22,430 bases of DNA from a virus. The stretch is taken from IMG/VR virus record IMGVR_UViG_3300045965_000090, positions 1 through 22,430 of that record; one strand, given 5' to 3'. Shown here in pieces: positions 7,092 to 13,926 of this stretch (position 1 is the first letter of the stretch; each line of letters starts with the position of its first letter). The position numbers and the translations under genes are program-made. The notes beneath the pieces were generated by a model that worked only from the letters and a program-made list of their open reading frames with translations, was not told the origin of the DNA and ran no database searches.

Positions 7092-7607
7092 ATGGCTTAC
7101 TCAACCAACTATCAGGTGCTAACGCCCATCTGCGGCGCACAACCCATCGCGGACGTCAGCACGACGAAGCAGCATTCGCTGGGAACCATCGTCCAGGCCA
7201 TCGACAAGGGCAGTAACGACAACGGAGCCGGGCAGTTCATCTACGTGAAGGGCGTTACGAACGGAGCCGCTGGCTCATGGGTGACAATCAACTCGGATGA
7301 CGGCTCAGTCACGCTTTTGGGTCAGAATGCCATCGGCCCGGTAGGCATCCTCATGGCTGCGCTGGATGCATCCACGAAGTACGGGTGGGCGCAAATCGCC
7401 GGCAAGGCCGTAGGCAAGGCGCTTGCTCTCTTCGCGGATGACGCCAACGTCTACGCAACCGTCACAGCGGGCAGCGTGGATGATGCCGTCGTCGCAGGCG
7501 ACAGAGTGAAGAATGCGAAGGGCGCATCCGCGATTGATGGGCCAGCAACGGGCATGGCGGAGTTCGAGATTCTCTTCCCGTTCATGGATGATGCGCTAGC
7601 GGCGTAA
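7092..7607 (+). CDS. Capsid decoration / head accessory-like protein
   Basis: A 171-aa protein 15 nt after the capsid stop; GAGAGG lies upstream of its ATG. Recognisable segments are GAGQFIYVKGVTNGAAGSWV, a GPVGILMAAL stretch, YGWAQIAGKAVGKALALFAD, TAGSVDDAVVAGDRV and the ending FPFMDDALAA. I recall this combination from a widespread phage family encoded directly after the major capsid gene and usually left as hypothetical or head protein. A surface cementing role is inferred from gene order and abundance-linked expression, not proven. No cysteine cluster or membrane segment beyond the single C in PICGAQ. Confidence 0.72.
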   Translation: MAYSTNYQVLTPICGAQPIADVSTTKQHSLGTIVQAIDKGSNDNGAGQFIYVKGVTNGAAGSWVTINSDDGSVTLLGQNAIGPVGILMAALDASTKYGWAQIAGKAVGKALALFADDANVYATVTAGSVDDAVVAGDRVKNAKGASAIDGPATGMAEFEILFPFMDDALAA

Positions 7608-7623
7608 GGACACAAGCCCAGAA

Positions 7624-7661
7624 CGCGACCTGGTGGGTCTCCGACTGTCCGCCAGGTCGCG
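7624..7661. terminator. Strong hairpin after the capsid/decoration genes
   Basis: A 13-bp stem, CGCGACCTGGTGG (7624-7636) paired with CCGCCAGGTCGCG (7649-7661), contains one G-T pair and closes a 12-nt loop. It lies 17 nt after the decoration gene stop and 28 nt before the next start. There is no T-run after it, so it is not a textbook intrinsic terminator. It may partly terminate, pause, or protect the 3' end of a capsid-rich message from exonucleases. Confidence 0.6.
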
Positions 7662-7689
7662 CATTGGATGTCTCACTCGGGGGTAGCAT

Positions 7690-8337
7690 ATGCAGGGCGG
7701 CGTCAATGGTTACTGGGCGGACGAGGGAGATTTAACCAAGCCCGCGGCCGTGGGCGATGCTGCGCTTCCCGTCTACTTCTACACGGGCCGGCACTGGCGT
7801 CAGCCCATGGGCGAAGATGGAATCCCGACCGGCCCGGCGGAATGGTTCGACGTGCCCTTCATCCACATCGAGCTTGGGGATGCGAACCTGGTGCCGGACA
7901 GGTTGGCGTGGATTGACGAGCGCCACCCGTACGCGGACAACCGCCGCTGGCCTAAAGCCTGGGAGGCCTACAAGTCGGGCCAGGCCGCGGGACTCACCGG
8001 GACGCCGCTCGAGCAATGGCCGCTCATTCTGAAGGGGCAAATCGAGACGTGTCGGCACCGCCACATCTACACCGTAGAGCAGCTGGCCAACCTGCCTGAT
8101 GGCAATGCACAGTTTCTGGGCGGGCTGGAACTTAGGGAGCAAGCAAAGAAGTGGCTTCGGGACAGGGCCGAAGCCTCGGTAGCGAAAACGTCGGATGTGG
8201 ACGCGATTAGGGCCGAACTCTCGGCCATGAAGGAAGAGAACGCCAAGTTGCTAGCGCTCGCCGAGGCCAGGCCGGCTGCAGTCCCGCCGACTGTGCGCAA
8301 ACGCGGACGCCCACCCAAGCAAGCGGTGGCACCCTAA
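7690..8337 (+). CDS. Phage structural-region protein with C-terminal coiled coil and AT-hook
   Basis: A 215-aa protein; ATG at 7690 about 6 nt after GGGGGTA. The middle matches a family I recall from podovirus and siphovirus head-tail regions: FIHIELGDANLVPDRLAWID, RRWPKAWEAYKSGQ, then GTPLEQWPLI and IYTVEQLANLPDG followed by a LR.QA..WL helix. Such proteins are normally annotated hypothetical. Residues ~168-194 form a coiled coil. Residues 203-210 (RKRGRPPK) are an AT-hook-like motif with the RGRP core, which in known proteins sits in the minor groove of A/T-rich DNA. A role contacting packaged DNA or the connector is inference. The 82-nt gap upstream holds the hairpin. Confidence 0.65.
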   Translation: MQGGVNGYWADEGDLTKPAAVGDAALPVYFYTGRHWRQPMGEDGIPTGPAEWFDVPFIHIELGDANLVPDRLAWIDERHPYADNRRWPKAWEAYKSGQAAGLTGTPLEQWPLILKGQIETCRHRHIYTVEQLANLPDGNAQFLGGLELREQAKKWLRDRAEASVAKTSDVDAIRAELSAMKEENAKLLALAEARPAAVPPTVRKRGRPPKQAVAP

Positions 8338-8350
8338 CCGGAGGGCCTAC

Positions 8351-8371
8351 GTGGAAACGTTGGCATTGTGA
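8351..8371 (+). other. Six-codon in-frame leader ending in TGA, directly before the adaptor gene
   Basis: GGAGG (8339-8343) lies 7 nt before GTG at 8351, which reads GTG GAA ACG TTG GCA TTG TGA and touches the adaptor ATG at 8372 (TGAATG) in the same frame. The adaptor ATG itself has no good ribosome site. So either ribosomes load here and reinitiate at 8372, or the gene once began at 8351 and acquired a TGA. Both are inference. Confidence 0.3.
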
Positions 8372-9142
8372 ATGCCTCTCGCCTACACGTTCGCCTTCCT
8401 CTTTGGCGGCACATCCACTGCGCTGGACACGGCCGGCAGCATCATCAACGACGCGGCCGTCGAAATGGGCCTTTCCGCGGTTGAGGACCCGTACACCAAT
8501 ACGAGCGACCCCAACTTCACTCAGCTCGCCGCGCTTCTAAAGTCTTTGGGTAGAGACCTCTGGCGGCGGCACACCTGGCCAAACCTCACGAAGGTGGCAC
8601 TCGTCACGACGGAAGAAGATGACGGCGCATACCCGTTGCCGGCTGACTTCGGCTATTTCATCCAGGACACCGCCTGGAATCGCTCCACGTCCTACCCCAT
8701 GTACCCGATGACACCCGCCGATTGGCAGGCCGTCAAAGGGCGTTCCACACAGCTCACGCTGACCAACTTCTTTCGCATCCAACAGCATCAACTCATGCTG
8801 TTGCCCGACACGACGCTGCCGGCCGGGCAAACCATCGCGTATGAGTATGTGTCGCGCTTCTGGGTGCAGCCCGCGACGGAAAGCGAGCCCACCACTACCG
8901 CGCCGACTGCCAATGACGATGTCCTTTGGTTCGACCCGCTTCTGTGCGTCCGGGGCCTCAAGGCCTACTTCCTGGCGGCCAAGGGACTCCCCACGGCGGC
9001 CGCGGCCAAGGAGGAGTTCGACGAGACGCTTTACCTCTGCATGGGAGACCATGAAACCGCCCCCGTTGTGTCCTCTGGGCCGCGGCATGTGCACTACCTC
9101 ATCGATGAGAACAACCTGCCGGACACGGGGCACGGCACATGA
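8372..9142 (+). CDS. Head-tail adaptor / short-tail connector protein
   Basis: A 256-aa protein resembling adaptor proteins that bind beneath the portal in podoviruses (P22 gp4 / T7 tail-tubular-A type roles). Visible features are an N-terminal helix DTAGSIINDAAVEMGL, QLAALLKSLGRDLWRRHTWP, YPLPADFGYFIQDTAWNRST, a TPADWQAVKGR turn, FFRIQQHQLMLLPDTTLPAG and TIAYEYVSRFWV, then helices ending with a KEEFDETLY stretch. This is the general outline of the Y.LP.DF ... WNR ... FEY.S family. The first ~15 residues (MPLAYTFAFLFGG) look atypically hydrophobic, and initiation here is unusual (see the leader before it). It overlaps the next gene by ATGA. The specific equivalence to gp4 is uncertain. Confidence 0.7.
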   Translation: MPLAYTFAFLFGGTSTALDTAGSIINDAAVEMGLSAVEDPYTNTSDPNFTQLAALLKSLGRDLWRRHTWPNLTKVALVTTEEDDGAYPLPADFGYFIQDTAWNRSTSYPMYPMTPADWQAVKGRSTQLTLTNFFRIQQHQLMLLPDTTLPAGQTIAYEYVSRFWVQPATESEPTTTAPTANDDVLWFDPLLCVRGLKAYFLAAKGLPTAAAAKEEFDETLYLCMGDHETAPVVSSGPRHVHYLIDENNLPDTGHGT

Positions 9143-10968
9143 GGCCCCAGGCCAGAATGCCGGGCTACCCAAGGCGGCCCTTGCCGCTGGGAAACACCGA
9201 CTCGGCGACGCTGCCGGCGCCATCCGGGGGTGTCAATGCAGTGGACCCGCCCACCGTAATGCCGGCATCGGACGCCATCTCGGCCTTCAACGTCATCGGC
9301 AGTAAACTCGGCGTCCGCGTCCGGCTCGGGTATGAGGAATGGGTCACCGGGTTGCCGAGCGACGTCTTGACCGAGATGCCTTTCTCTGGCAACGCGGCGA
9401 CCGGCGCCGACGACAAGCTCTTCGCCGCTTGCTCCGAGGGCATCTTTGATGTGTCCGCTTCCACGGACTCGCCCGTGGTGGACTTCGCGTTCGCCATTAC
9501 CTCGGGTGAGGCGGGCCGGGGGATGTCGTTTGTCGCGAGCTCCACGGGCGCGCGCTTCCTCGTCTATTGCGATGAGGAGAATGGACTTCACATCTACCCC
9601 GCCGGCGGCCCGTGGGCGACGGTGCCGAATGAGACAACGCAGTTGTGGGAGCCCAATACCGAATATGAGCCCGGTAACCGTGTCATCAGCGGCGGCAACG
9701 TTTACGAATGCGACACCGCTGGCGTCTCCTCCTCCAGCGGCGGTCCGACCGGCATCGCCGCCGACATCGTGGATGGGACGACGCGCTGGGACTTCATAGA
9801 GGCCCAGACGCCCAACGCCATAGGGCCGAGTCTCGCGGACCAAAACCTCGGGTACTCTGGTGACCCAGCCAATTTCGTCTTCGGCACGGTGTGGGGAAGT
9901 CGCATCTGGTTTGTCGAGAAGAATTCCACGCGCGCTTGGTATGGCGACATCCAGGCGCTGTATGGCACGTACACCTCTTTCGACTTCGGCACGCGCATGC
10001 GGCACGGCGGGCCGCTGAAAGCGCTCTACACCTGGAGCTATGACGCGGGAGCGGGCCTCGAGTCGCTACTTGTTGGGCTGTCCGAGGCGGGAGACGTCGT
10101 CATCTACGGGGGTTCCGACCCATCCAGTCCCGAGACGTTTTCGCTGCGCGGCAGCTGGTTTGCCGGCGGCTTCCCGGCGGGGCGCACCATCGCGACCGAG
10201 GACGCGGGCGAATTGCTCGTGATGACGAAGCTCGGCATCTTGCCAGCGTCGCGGCTGATTACGGGCGCGAGCATCGAGGAAGCGAACATCTACATCACGA
10301 GGAAAATCTCCCCCATCATCGCCCAGCTCGTCGACAGCAAGGGCGACATTCCGGGATGGGCGCTGCACATTCACCCGACCGACAACGCGCTGTTGGCCCT
10401 CATCCCGGAGGAAGGCGAGCCAACGACGCAGTGGGCTTACAGCTACCTCACGAAGGGGTGGTTCCCCTGCGCGGACTTGCCCATGCTGTCGGCCGCCGTC
10501 TGGAACGGGCAGCTCTTTTTTGGGACGACGGATGGCCGCGTCTGCGTGAATCAGGGGAATCTCGACAACGTGCTGCTCTCGGACCCCAACGTCTCCTCGC
10601 CCATCAGCTGGGGCGTCCTGCACGCCTACCAAACGCTCGGCACGGCCCGCCTCAAGCGTGTGCACATGGTGCGGCCCGTTCTTCTTTCCGACTCGCCCGA
10701 CTCCCTGGTGACCGCTGGTGCGCGTTACGACTTTGACTTAACGCCCCTCAACGCGCCCTCTGGGAGCGCTGCCACGAGTGGCGCTGCGCTTTGGGACACG
10801 GCGATTTGGGACGTAGACCTCTGGGGCGGTGACAGCTTCCCGACCGCGAGACTGCTGGGCGCGACGGGCCTAGGCCGAGCGGTATCCGTCGCGGTCCGCG
10901 GGACGAGCAGCACCGAAACGATTCTGGCGTCCACCGACGTCATGTTCGATGTGGGTGGATTGTTATGA
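9139..10968 (+). CDS. Tail/stabilisation protein, P22 gp10-like, with inserted carbohydrate-binding-like module
   Basis: A 609-aa protein with the beta-rich, propeller-like character of podovirus tail needle-platform (stabilisation) proteins. Early elements are GYEEWVTGLP and a run of short strands; later come NFVFGTVWGSRIWFVEKNST, AWYGDIQALYG, TEDAGELLVMTKLGILPAS and YSYLTKGWFPCADLP. The C-terminal ALWDTAIWDVDLWGGD is typical of this class. At residues ~168-222 an extra module is inserted: LWEPNTEYEPGNRVISGGNVYEC, then SSSSGGPTG and DGTTRWDFI; the W..nt.Y.pG..V..gg..Ye pattern is that of CBM5/12-like chitin-binding domains found in phage tail proteins. It is coupled on both sides by ATGA. 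Specific substrate unknown. Confidence 0.75.
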   Translation: MRPQARMPGYPRRPLPLGNTDSATLPAPSGGVNAVDPPTVMPASDAISAFNVIGSKLGVRVRLGYEEWVTGLPSDVLTEMPFSGNAATGADDKLFAACSEGIFDVSASTDSPVVDFAFAITSGEAGRGMSFVASSTGARFLVYCDEENGLHIYPAGGPWATVPNETTQLWEPNTEYEPGNRVISGGNVYECDTAGVSSSSGGPTGIAADIVDGTTRWDFIEAQTPNAIGPSLADQNLGYSGDPANFVFGTVWGSRIWFVEKNSTRAWYGDIQALYGTYTSFDFGTRMRHGGPLKALYTWSYDAGAGLESLLVGLSEAGDVVIYGGSDPSSPETFSLRGSWFAGGFPAGRTIATEDAGELLVMTKLGILPASRLITGASIEEANIYITRKISPIIAQLVDSKGDIPGWALHIHPTDNALLALIPEEGEPTTQWAYSYLTKGWFPCADLPMLSAAVWNGQLFFGTTDGRVCVNQGNLDNVLLSDPNVSSPISWGVLHAYQTLGTARLKRVHMVRPVLLSDSPDSLVTAGARYDFDLTPLNAPSGSAATSGAALWDTAIWDVDLWGGDSFPTARLLGATGLGRAVSVAVRGTSSTETILASTDVMFDVGGLL

Positions 10969-11393
10969 CCATCGTCCAGGCTGCGCCGCCCGCAGACTAT
11001 CGCTGGCTCAAGCGAAGGACGCACTGTGCCCTTACGGATGACTTTCGCGCCATCGAGGCCATCGATGAGAGAGGGCGCATTCGAGGCATGGTGGGCTTCT
11101 GTCTTTGGGCGCCCAATTCGGTCCAATGCCACATGGCGACCGAGACGCCCATCATCTGGCGGCATCTGCTGCGGCCAGCGCTCTCGTACGCCTTCGAGGA
11201 AGTGGGGGTGTGGAAAATGATTGGCGTCATCCCCTCCAGAAACCGCCACAGCATCTCATTGTGCGAGCACGTCGGGTTTAGGGAGACGCATCGCATTGAT
11301 GACGGGTGGGAAAGGGGCGAGGATTTGTGTGTCCTGGAATTTACTCGCCAGGAGGCGGTGCGCTGGCTCTGTATGAATAGGAGGGCCGCTTAG
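10965..11393 (+). CDS. GNAT-like (N-acetyltransferase fold) protein in tail module
   Basis: A 142-aa protein overlapping the previous stop by ATGA. The second half matches the end of the GNAT fold: a helix RPALSYAFEEVGVWKMIGVI, then PSRNRHSISLCEHVGFRETH and a final strand GEDLCVLEF. The N...s..l.e..GF pattern is the usual last helix-strand of GNATs. The canonical Q/RxxGxG/A pyrophosphate loop of motif A is not obvious, so acetyl-CoA binding is uncertain. GNAT-fold proteins are repeatedly encoded between tail genes of podoviruses and their job there is not established. It may modify a virion or host protein, or may be a non-catalytic structural relative. Confidence 0.65.
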   Translation: MTIVQAAPPADYRWLKRRTHCALTDDFRAIEAIDERGRIRGMVGFCLWAPNSVQCHMATETPIIWRHLLRPALSYAFEEVGVWKMIGVIPSRNRHSISLCEHVGFRETHRIDDGWERGEDLCVLEFTRQEAVRWLCMNRRAA

Positions 11394-11395
11394 TT

Positions 11396-12391
11396 ATGGG
11401 CAAGTCGGCTGGGCAAGTTCCGGACTACACCGGCGCCGCGCAGCAGCAGGCGGACGCTTCTCGAGCGGCGGTGGACCGTCAAACGCAACAGAATCGCCCG
11501 GGCATCAGTACGCCGTTCATGCAGCAGACATGGACGGTGGGGCCAGACGGCACGCCACAGCTTTCAACGGGCTTTGCCGGTGGCTTGGGCGCTGGCGTCA
11601 GCGCTGCGACAGACCAGGCGGGCCAGGCGCTCTCGAGGGGCCTAGACCCTTCCCTCTTCTCCCCGGTGATGTCGGGCAACGCGGCCAGAGACCAGGCCAT
11701 TCAGGGCGCCTTCGATCAGTCGATGTCGCGGCTAAACCCCATGCTAGAGCAGCGCGAGACGCAGCTGCGCGCGCGGCTCGCGAACCAGGGCCTCTCTCCC
11801 AACTCCCAGGCGTACCGGACGGCGAGCGGCGCCTTTGGGAGAGACCGAAACGATGCCATCCAGAGCGCACTCGCCTCCGCCATCGGTCAAGGTACGGCCG
11901 CGGGGGAGTCCGCGCTCCGCGGCAACATCGCTGGCTCGCAGGCGAACATCGCGAATGCGCTGACGCAACGAAACGCGCCGATTCAGTCGCTGGGTGCACT
12001 TCAGGGCCTCATGTCCACCCCGCAGTTTGCGCAAGCGGGGGCGGCGGACCCTGGGCAATTCCTGAATGCCCTGATGGCGCAAGGCAACTTCAACCTTCAG
12101 AACGCGCAGCAGCAGGGCCAGGCGTGGGGTAGTGGCTTGTCGGGGCTTCTCAGTGGCCTCGGCGGCTTCGCAATGCTTTCCGACGAGCGCCTCAAGACCA
12201 ACATCGTCCGAGACTCCGTCGAGGCCCTTCCGGGTGTGCGGTTCGCTACATGGGAATGGAAGGGCACGCCCGGGCGACGCTACCTTGGCGTCATCGCGCA
12301 GGACGTCGAAAAGGTGCGGCCCGATTTGGTCTACGTGGGTCCAGACGGGTTTAGGCGCGTGGATTACAGCTTTCTTTGGGGTGACGCATGA
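11396..12391 (+). CDS. Virion-associated protein with C-terminal S74 intramolecular-chaperone domain
   Basis: A 331-aa protein. The N-terminus (PDYTGAAQQQADASRAAVDR, QTQQNRPGISTPF, then WTVGPDGTPQLS) matches a family common in podovirus tail/ejection clusters; the middle (~75-245) is helical and Gln/Ala-rich. From residue 262 the chain reads SDERLKTNI, continues through LPGVRFATWEWK and RRYLGVIAQDVEKVRPDLV, and ends RRVDYSFLW: a clear peptidase S74 / intramolecular chaperone domain. In tail spikes this domain trimerises the fibre and cleaves itself just before the Ser of the SD.R.K motif (here S262-D263); whether it does so here, on a helical rather than beta-helical stem, is unknown. It follows the GNAT gene by 2 nt and overlaps the next by ATGA. 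Confidence 0.8.
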   Translation: MGKSAGQVPDYTGAAQQQADASRAAVDRQTQQNRPGISTPFMQQTWTVGPDGTPQLSTGFAGGLGAGVSAATDQAGQALSRGLDPSLFSPVMSGNAARDQAIQGAFDQSMSRLNPMLEQRETQLRARLANQGLSPNSQAYRTASGAFGRDRNDAIQSALASAIGQGTAAGESALRGNIAGSQANIANALTQRNAPIQSLGALQGLMSTPQFAQAGAADPGQFLNALMAQGNFNLQNAQQQGQAWGSGLSGLLSGLGGFAMLSDERLKTNIVRDSVEALPGVRFATWEWKGTPGRRYLGVIAQDVEKVRPDLVYVGPDGFRRVDYSFLWGDA

Positions 12392-12786
12392 ACGTGCCCG
12401 GAACGGGACAGCTCGACCTGCTGGCTGGGCTTTCGCCTGAAGAGAAGCGACGAATGATTAGCGACATACTCAGGCTTGGCCAGTCAGAGACGGCCGACGA
12501 ACTGTCACAGCAAGAAATCCAGCGCGCGATGTCGGGAACGTTCGAGCCAGGAGCAGCGTACGGCATCGCGGGAGGCTTGGGCCAAGGGCTCGGCTCGGCG
12601 ATGTCTAAAATCGCCGCAGGGATTGTTGGGAGCAGAGAGCGAGACGCTATGGCCAAGCGCGCGGCCGCGCGGCAGCCGATTCTCGAGGCGCTGGGAATGA
12701 CACTAGGTCGCGACGCAACGCCAGGCCCAACCCCAGGCTCAACCCCAGGTCCCGAGTCAGACCCGCTCTATTACATAAGGCGCTAA
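12388..12786 (+). CDS. Small ejection-cluster protein (132 aa)
   Basis: It starts in an ATGA overlap. The sequence is helical: SPEEKRRMISDILRLGQ, a YGIAGGLGQGLGSAMSKIAA segment, and RERDAMAKRAAARQPILEAL. The Gly/Ala-rich central helix is weakly amphipathic, as in phage proteins that enter the host envelope during DNA ejection. A Pro-Gly linker with a short repeat (PGPTPGSTPGPE) precedes the C-terminal YYIRR. The linker is encoded by degenerate copies of an about 12-nt unit near 12720-12755. No specific family name is assigned; the ejection role comes from the two larger ejection-type genes downstream. Confidence 0.6.
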   Translation: MNVPGTGQLDLLAGLSPEEKRRMISDILRLGQSETADELSQQEIQRAMSGTFEPGAAYGIAGGLGQGLGSAMSKIAAGIVGSRERDAMAKRAAARQPILEALGMTLGRDATPGPTPGSTPGPESDPLYYIRR

Positions 12787-12789
12787 GCC

Positions 12790-13926
12790 ATGGACGAGCT
12801 CCTCACCGACGACGAGAAGCGACAGGCGATGCTGCAGGCGCTGGGCGCGCAGAGACAGCAGCGGCTCGGCCAAATCATGCAGCTGGCTGGCGGTAGGACT
12901 TTGCCCAGGTTGGGCGAGAGTCTCATGGCTGGCGGGCTTGAGCAGGCGAAGATGCTGGAGCGCACAGCCCAGAGAAGGGAAGAGGCCAAGATGCGCGCCG
13001 AGGCGATGGCGGCCGCGGCGGAGGAGCGACGCATCGACAATGAGCGCGCCGAACGCATTTTCGAGTGGAACAAGACGCATCCGACAATGCAGTTTGCTGA
13101 CCTTCAGGGCATGGGACTTGTTGGACTCAATACGAGAGATCCCAACGCACCGCCAGTGCCTGTCGGTGGCGGCGCAGCGCCGCCTGCGGGTGGTGCTGCG
13201 CCACAGCCGCCTCCTGCCGCGGCGGGCTCGCCTCCGTCCGCTCGTGCGGCGCCGCCGCTTCGCAAGTCGAAAGACTTGGGCAGACCAGAGAAGGAGGAGC
13301 TGCAGGCGGCGGCCGAGGGCGTCGCGGGCATCTCCCGGCTCGCCGAGACATTCAGGGACGAATACGCCGGTGGTGGTGCGCTCAAGGGCTCTGTGGACGA
13401 GCTCGCCGACCGCTACGGCGGCGGCGGCGGCGTCATGGGCGAAGTCGTGGGCGCCATCACGGGCCAAGACCCCGAGGCCATCAAGGAGAGATCGGAATGG
13501 TGGCGAACGTACGAAGGACTAATCAACCTGCCCGAGCGAAACAGAATCTTTGGGGCATCTCTCTCCGAGGGCGAGCGCAAGTCATGGGAGCAAGCGAGGA
13601 AGGTGGCGCGAGGTTCTGACCATCAAAAGGCGCGCGAAGCACTCTTGTGGCTTCAAGCAAAGGCCGAAGAGAAGCTCGCGGGCCTTCGTGAGTCTGCAAT
13701 TGCGGAGGGAGCGGAACCCTCCGCCGTAAGCGCCCTCACGCGGACGGCTCCCATGCCAACTAGCGCGCCATCGCCGTCAGGGCAAAAGACACCTGCGCCA
13801 GTTGAGTCCCTCAAGGCCAGGCAGATTGAGGCCATCGCGAAGCTCAAAGCCTCTGGCATAACCGACACGAAAGCCATTCGCGGCCAGCTCGAGAAGTTGG
13901 GGCTCGTCTCAGGGGCTGGTCCATGA
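12790..13926 (+). CDS. Internal virion / DNA ejection-type protein (378 aa)
   Basis: ATG at 12790, 3 nt after the previous stop. Residues 1-95 are a long charged helix or coiled coil (KRQAMLQALGAQRQQRLGQI, ...RREEAKMRAEAMAAAAEERR). Residues ~115-160 are a Gly/Pro/Ala-rich linker. Residues ~170-300 are a helical domain with VAGISRLAETFRDEY, YEGLINLPERNRIFGASLSE, GERKSWEQARK and a final REALLWLQAKAEEKL helix; the R..FGA.LS..E...W..A pattern is known from phage DNA-transfer proteins. A Ser/Pro-rich linker and a short helix close the chain. Such proteins are packaged in the head and injected with DNA. The GVMGEVVG Gly run is unusual but within the linker region. It overlaps the next gene by ATGA. 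Confidence 0.68.
   Translation: MDELLTDDEKRQAMLQALGAQRQQRLGQIMQLAGGRTLPRLGESLMAGGLEQAKMLERTAQRREEAKMRAEAMAAAAEERRIDNERAERIFEWNKTHPTMQFADLQGMGLVGLNTRDPNAPPVPVGGGAAPPAGGAAPQPPPAAAGSPPSARAAPPLRKSKDLGRPEKEELQAAAEGVAGISRLAETFRDEYAGGGALKGSVDELADRYGGGGGVMGEVVGAITGQDPEAIKERSEWWRTYEGLINLPERNRIFGASLSEGERKSWEQARKVARGSDHQKAREALLWLQAKAEEKLAGLRESAIAEGAEPSAVSALTRTAPMPTSAPSPSGQKTPAPVESLKARQIEAIAKLKASGITDTKAIRGQLEKLGLVSGAGP

Noticed and set aside
8537-10005. Long minus-strand frames opposite the adaptor and gp10-like genes
   Set aside because: Antisense to well-supported, recognised plus-strand genes with proper ribosome sites and overlaps; the products are Arg/Gly-rich with no recognisable domain.
12720-12760. 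Short CCAGG/CAACC repeat considered as an iteron or CRISPR-like repeat
   Set aside because: It is in frame and encodes a Pro-Gly linker (PGPTPGSTPG); too few units, no spacers.
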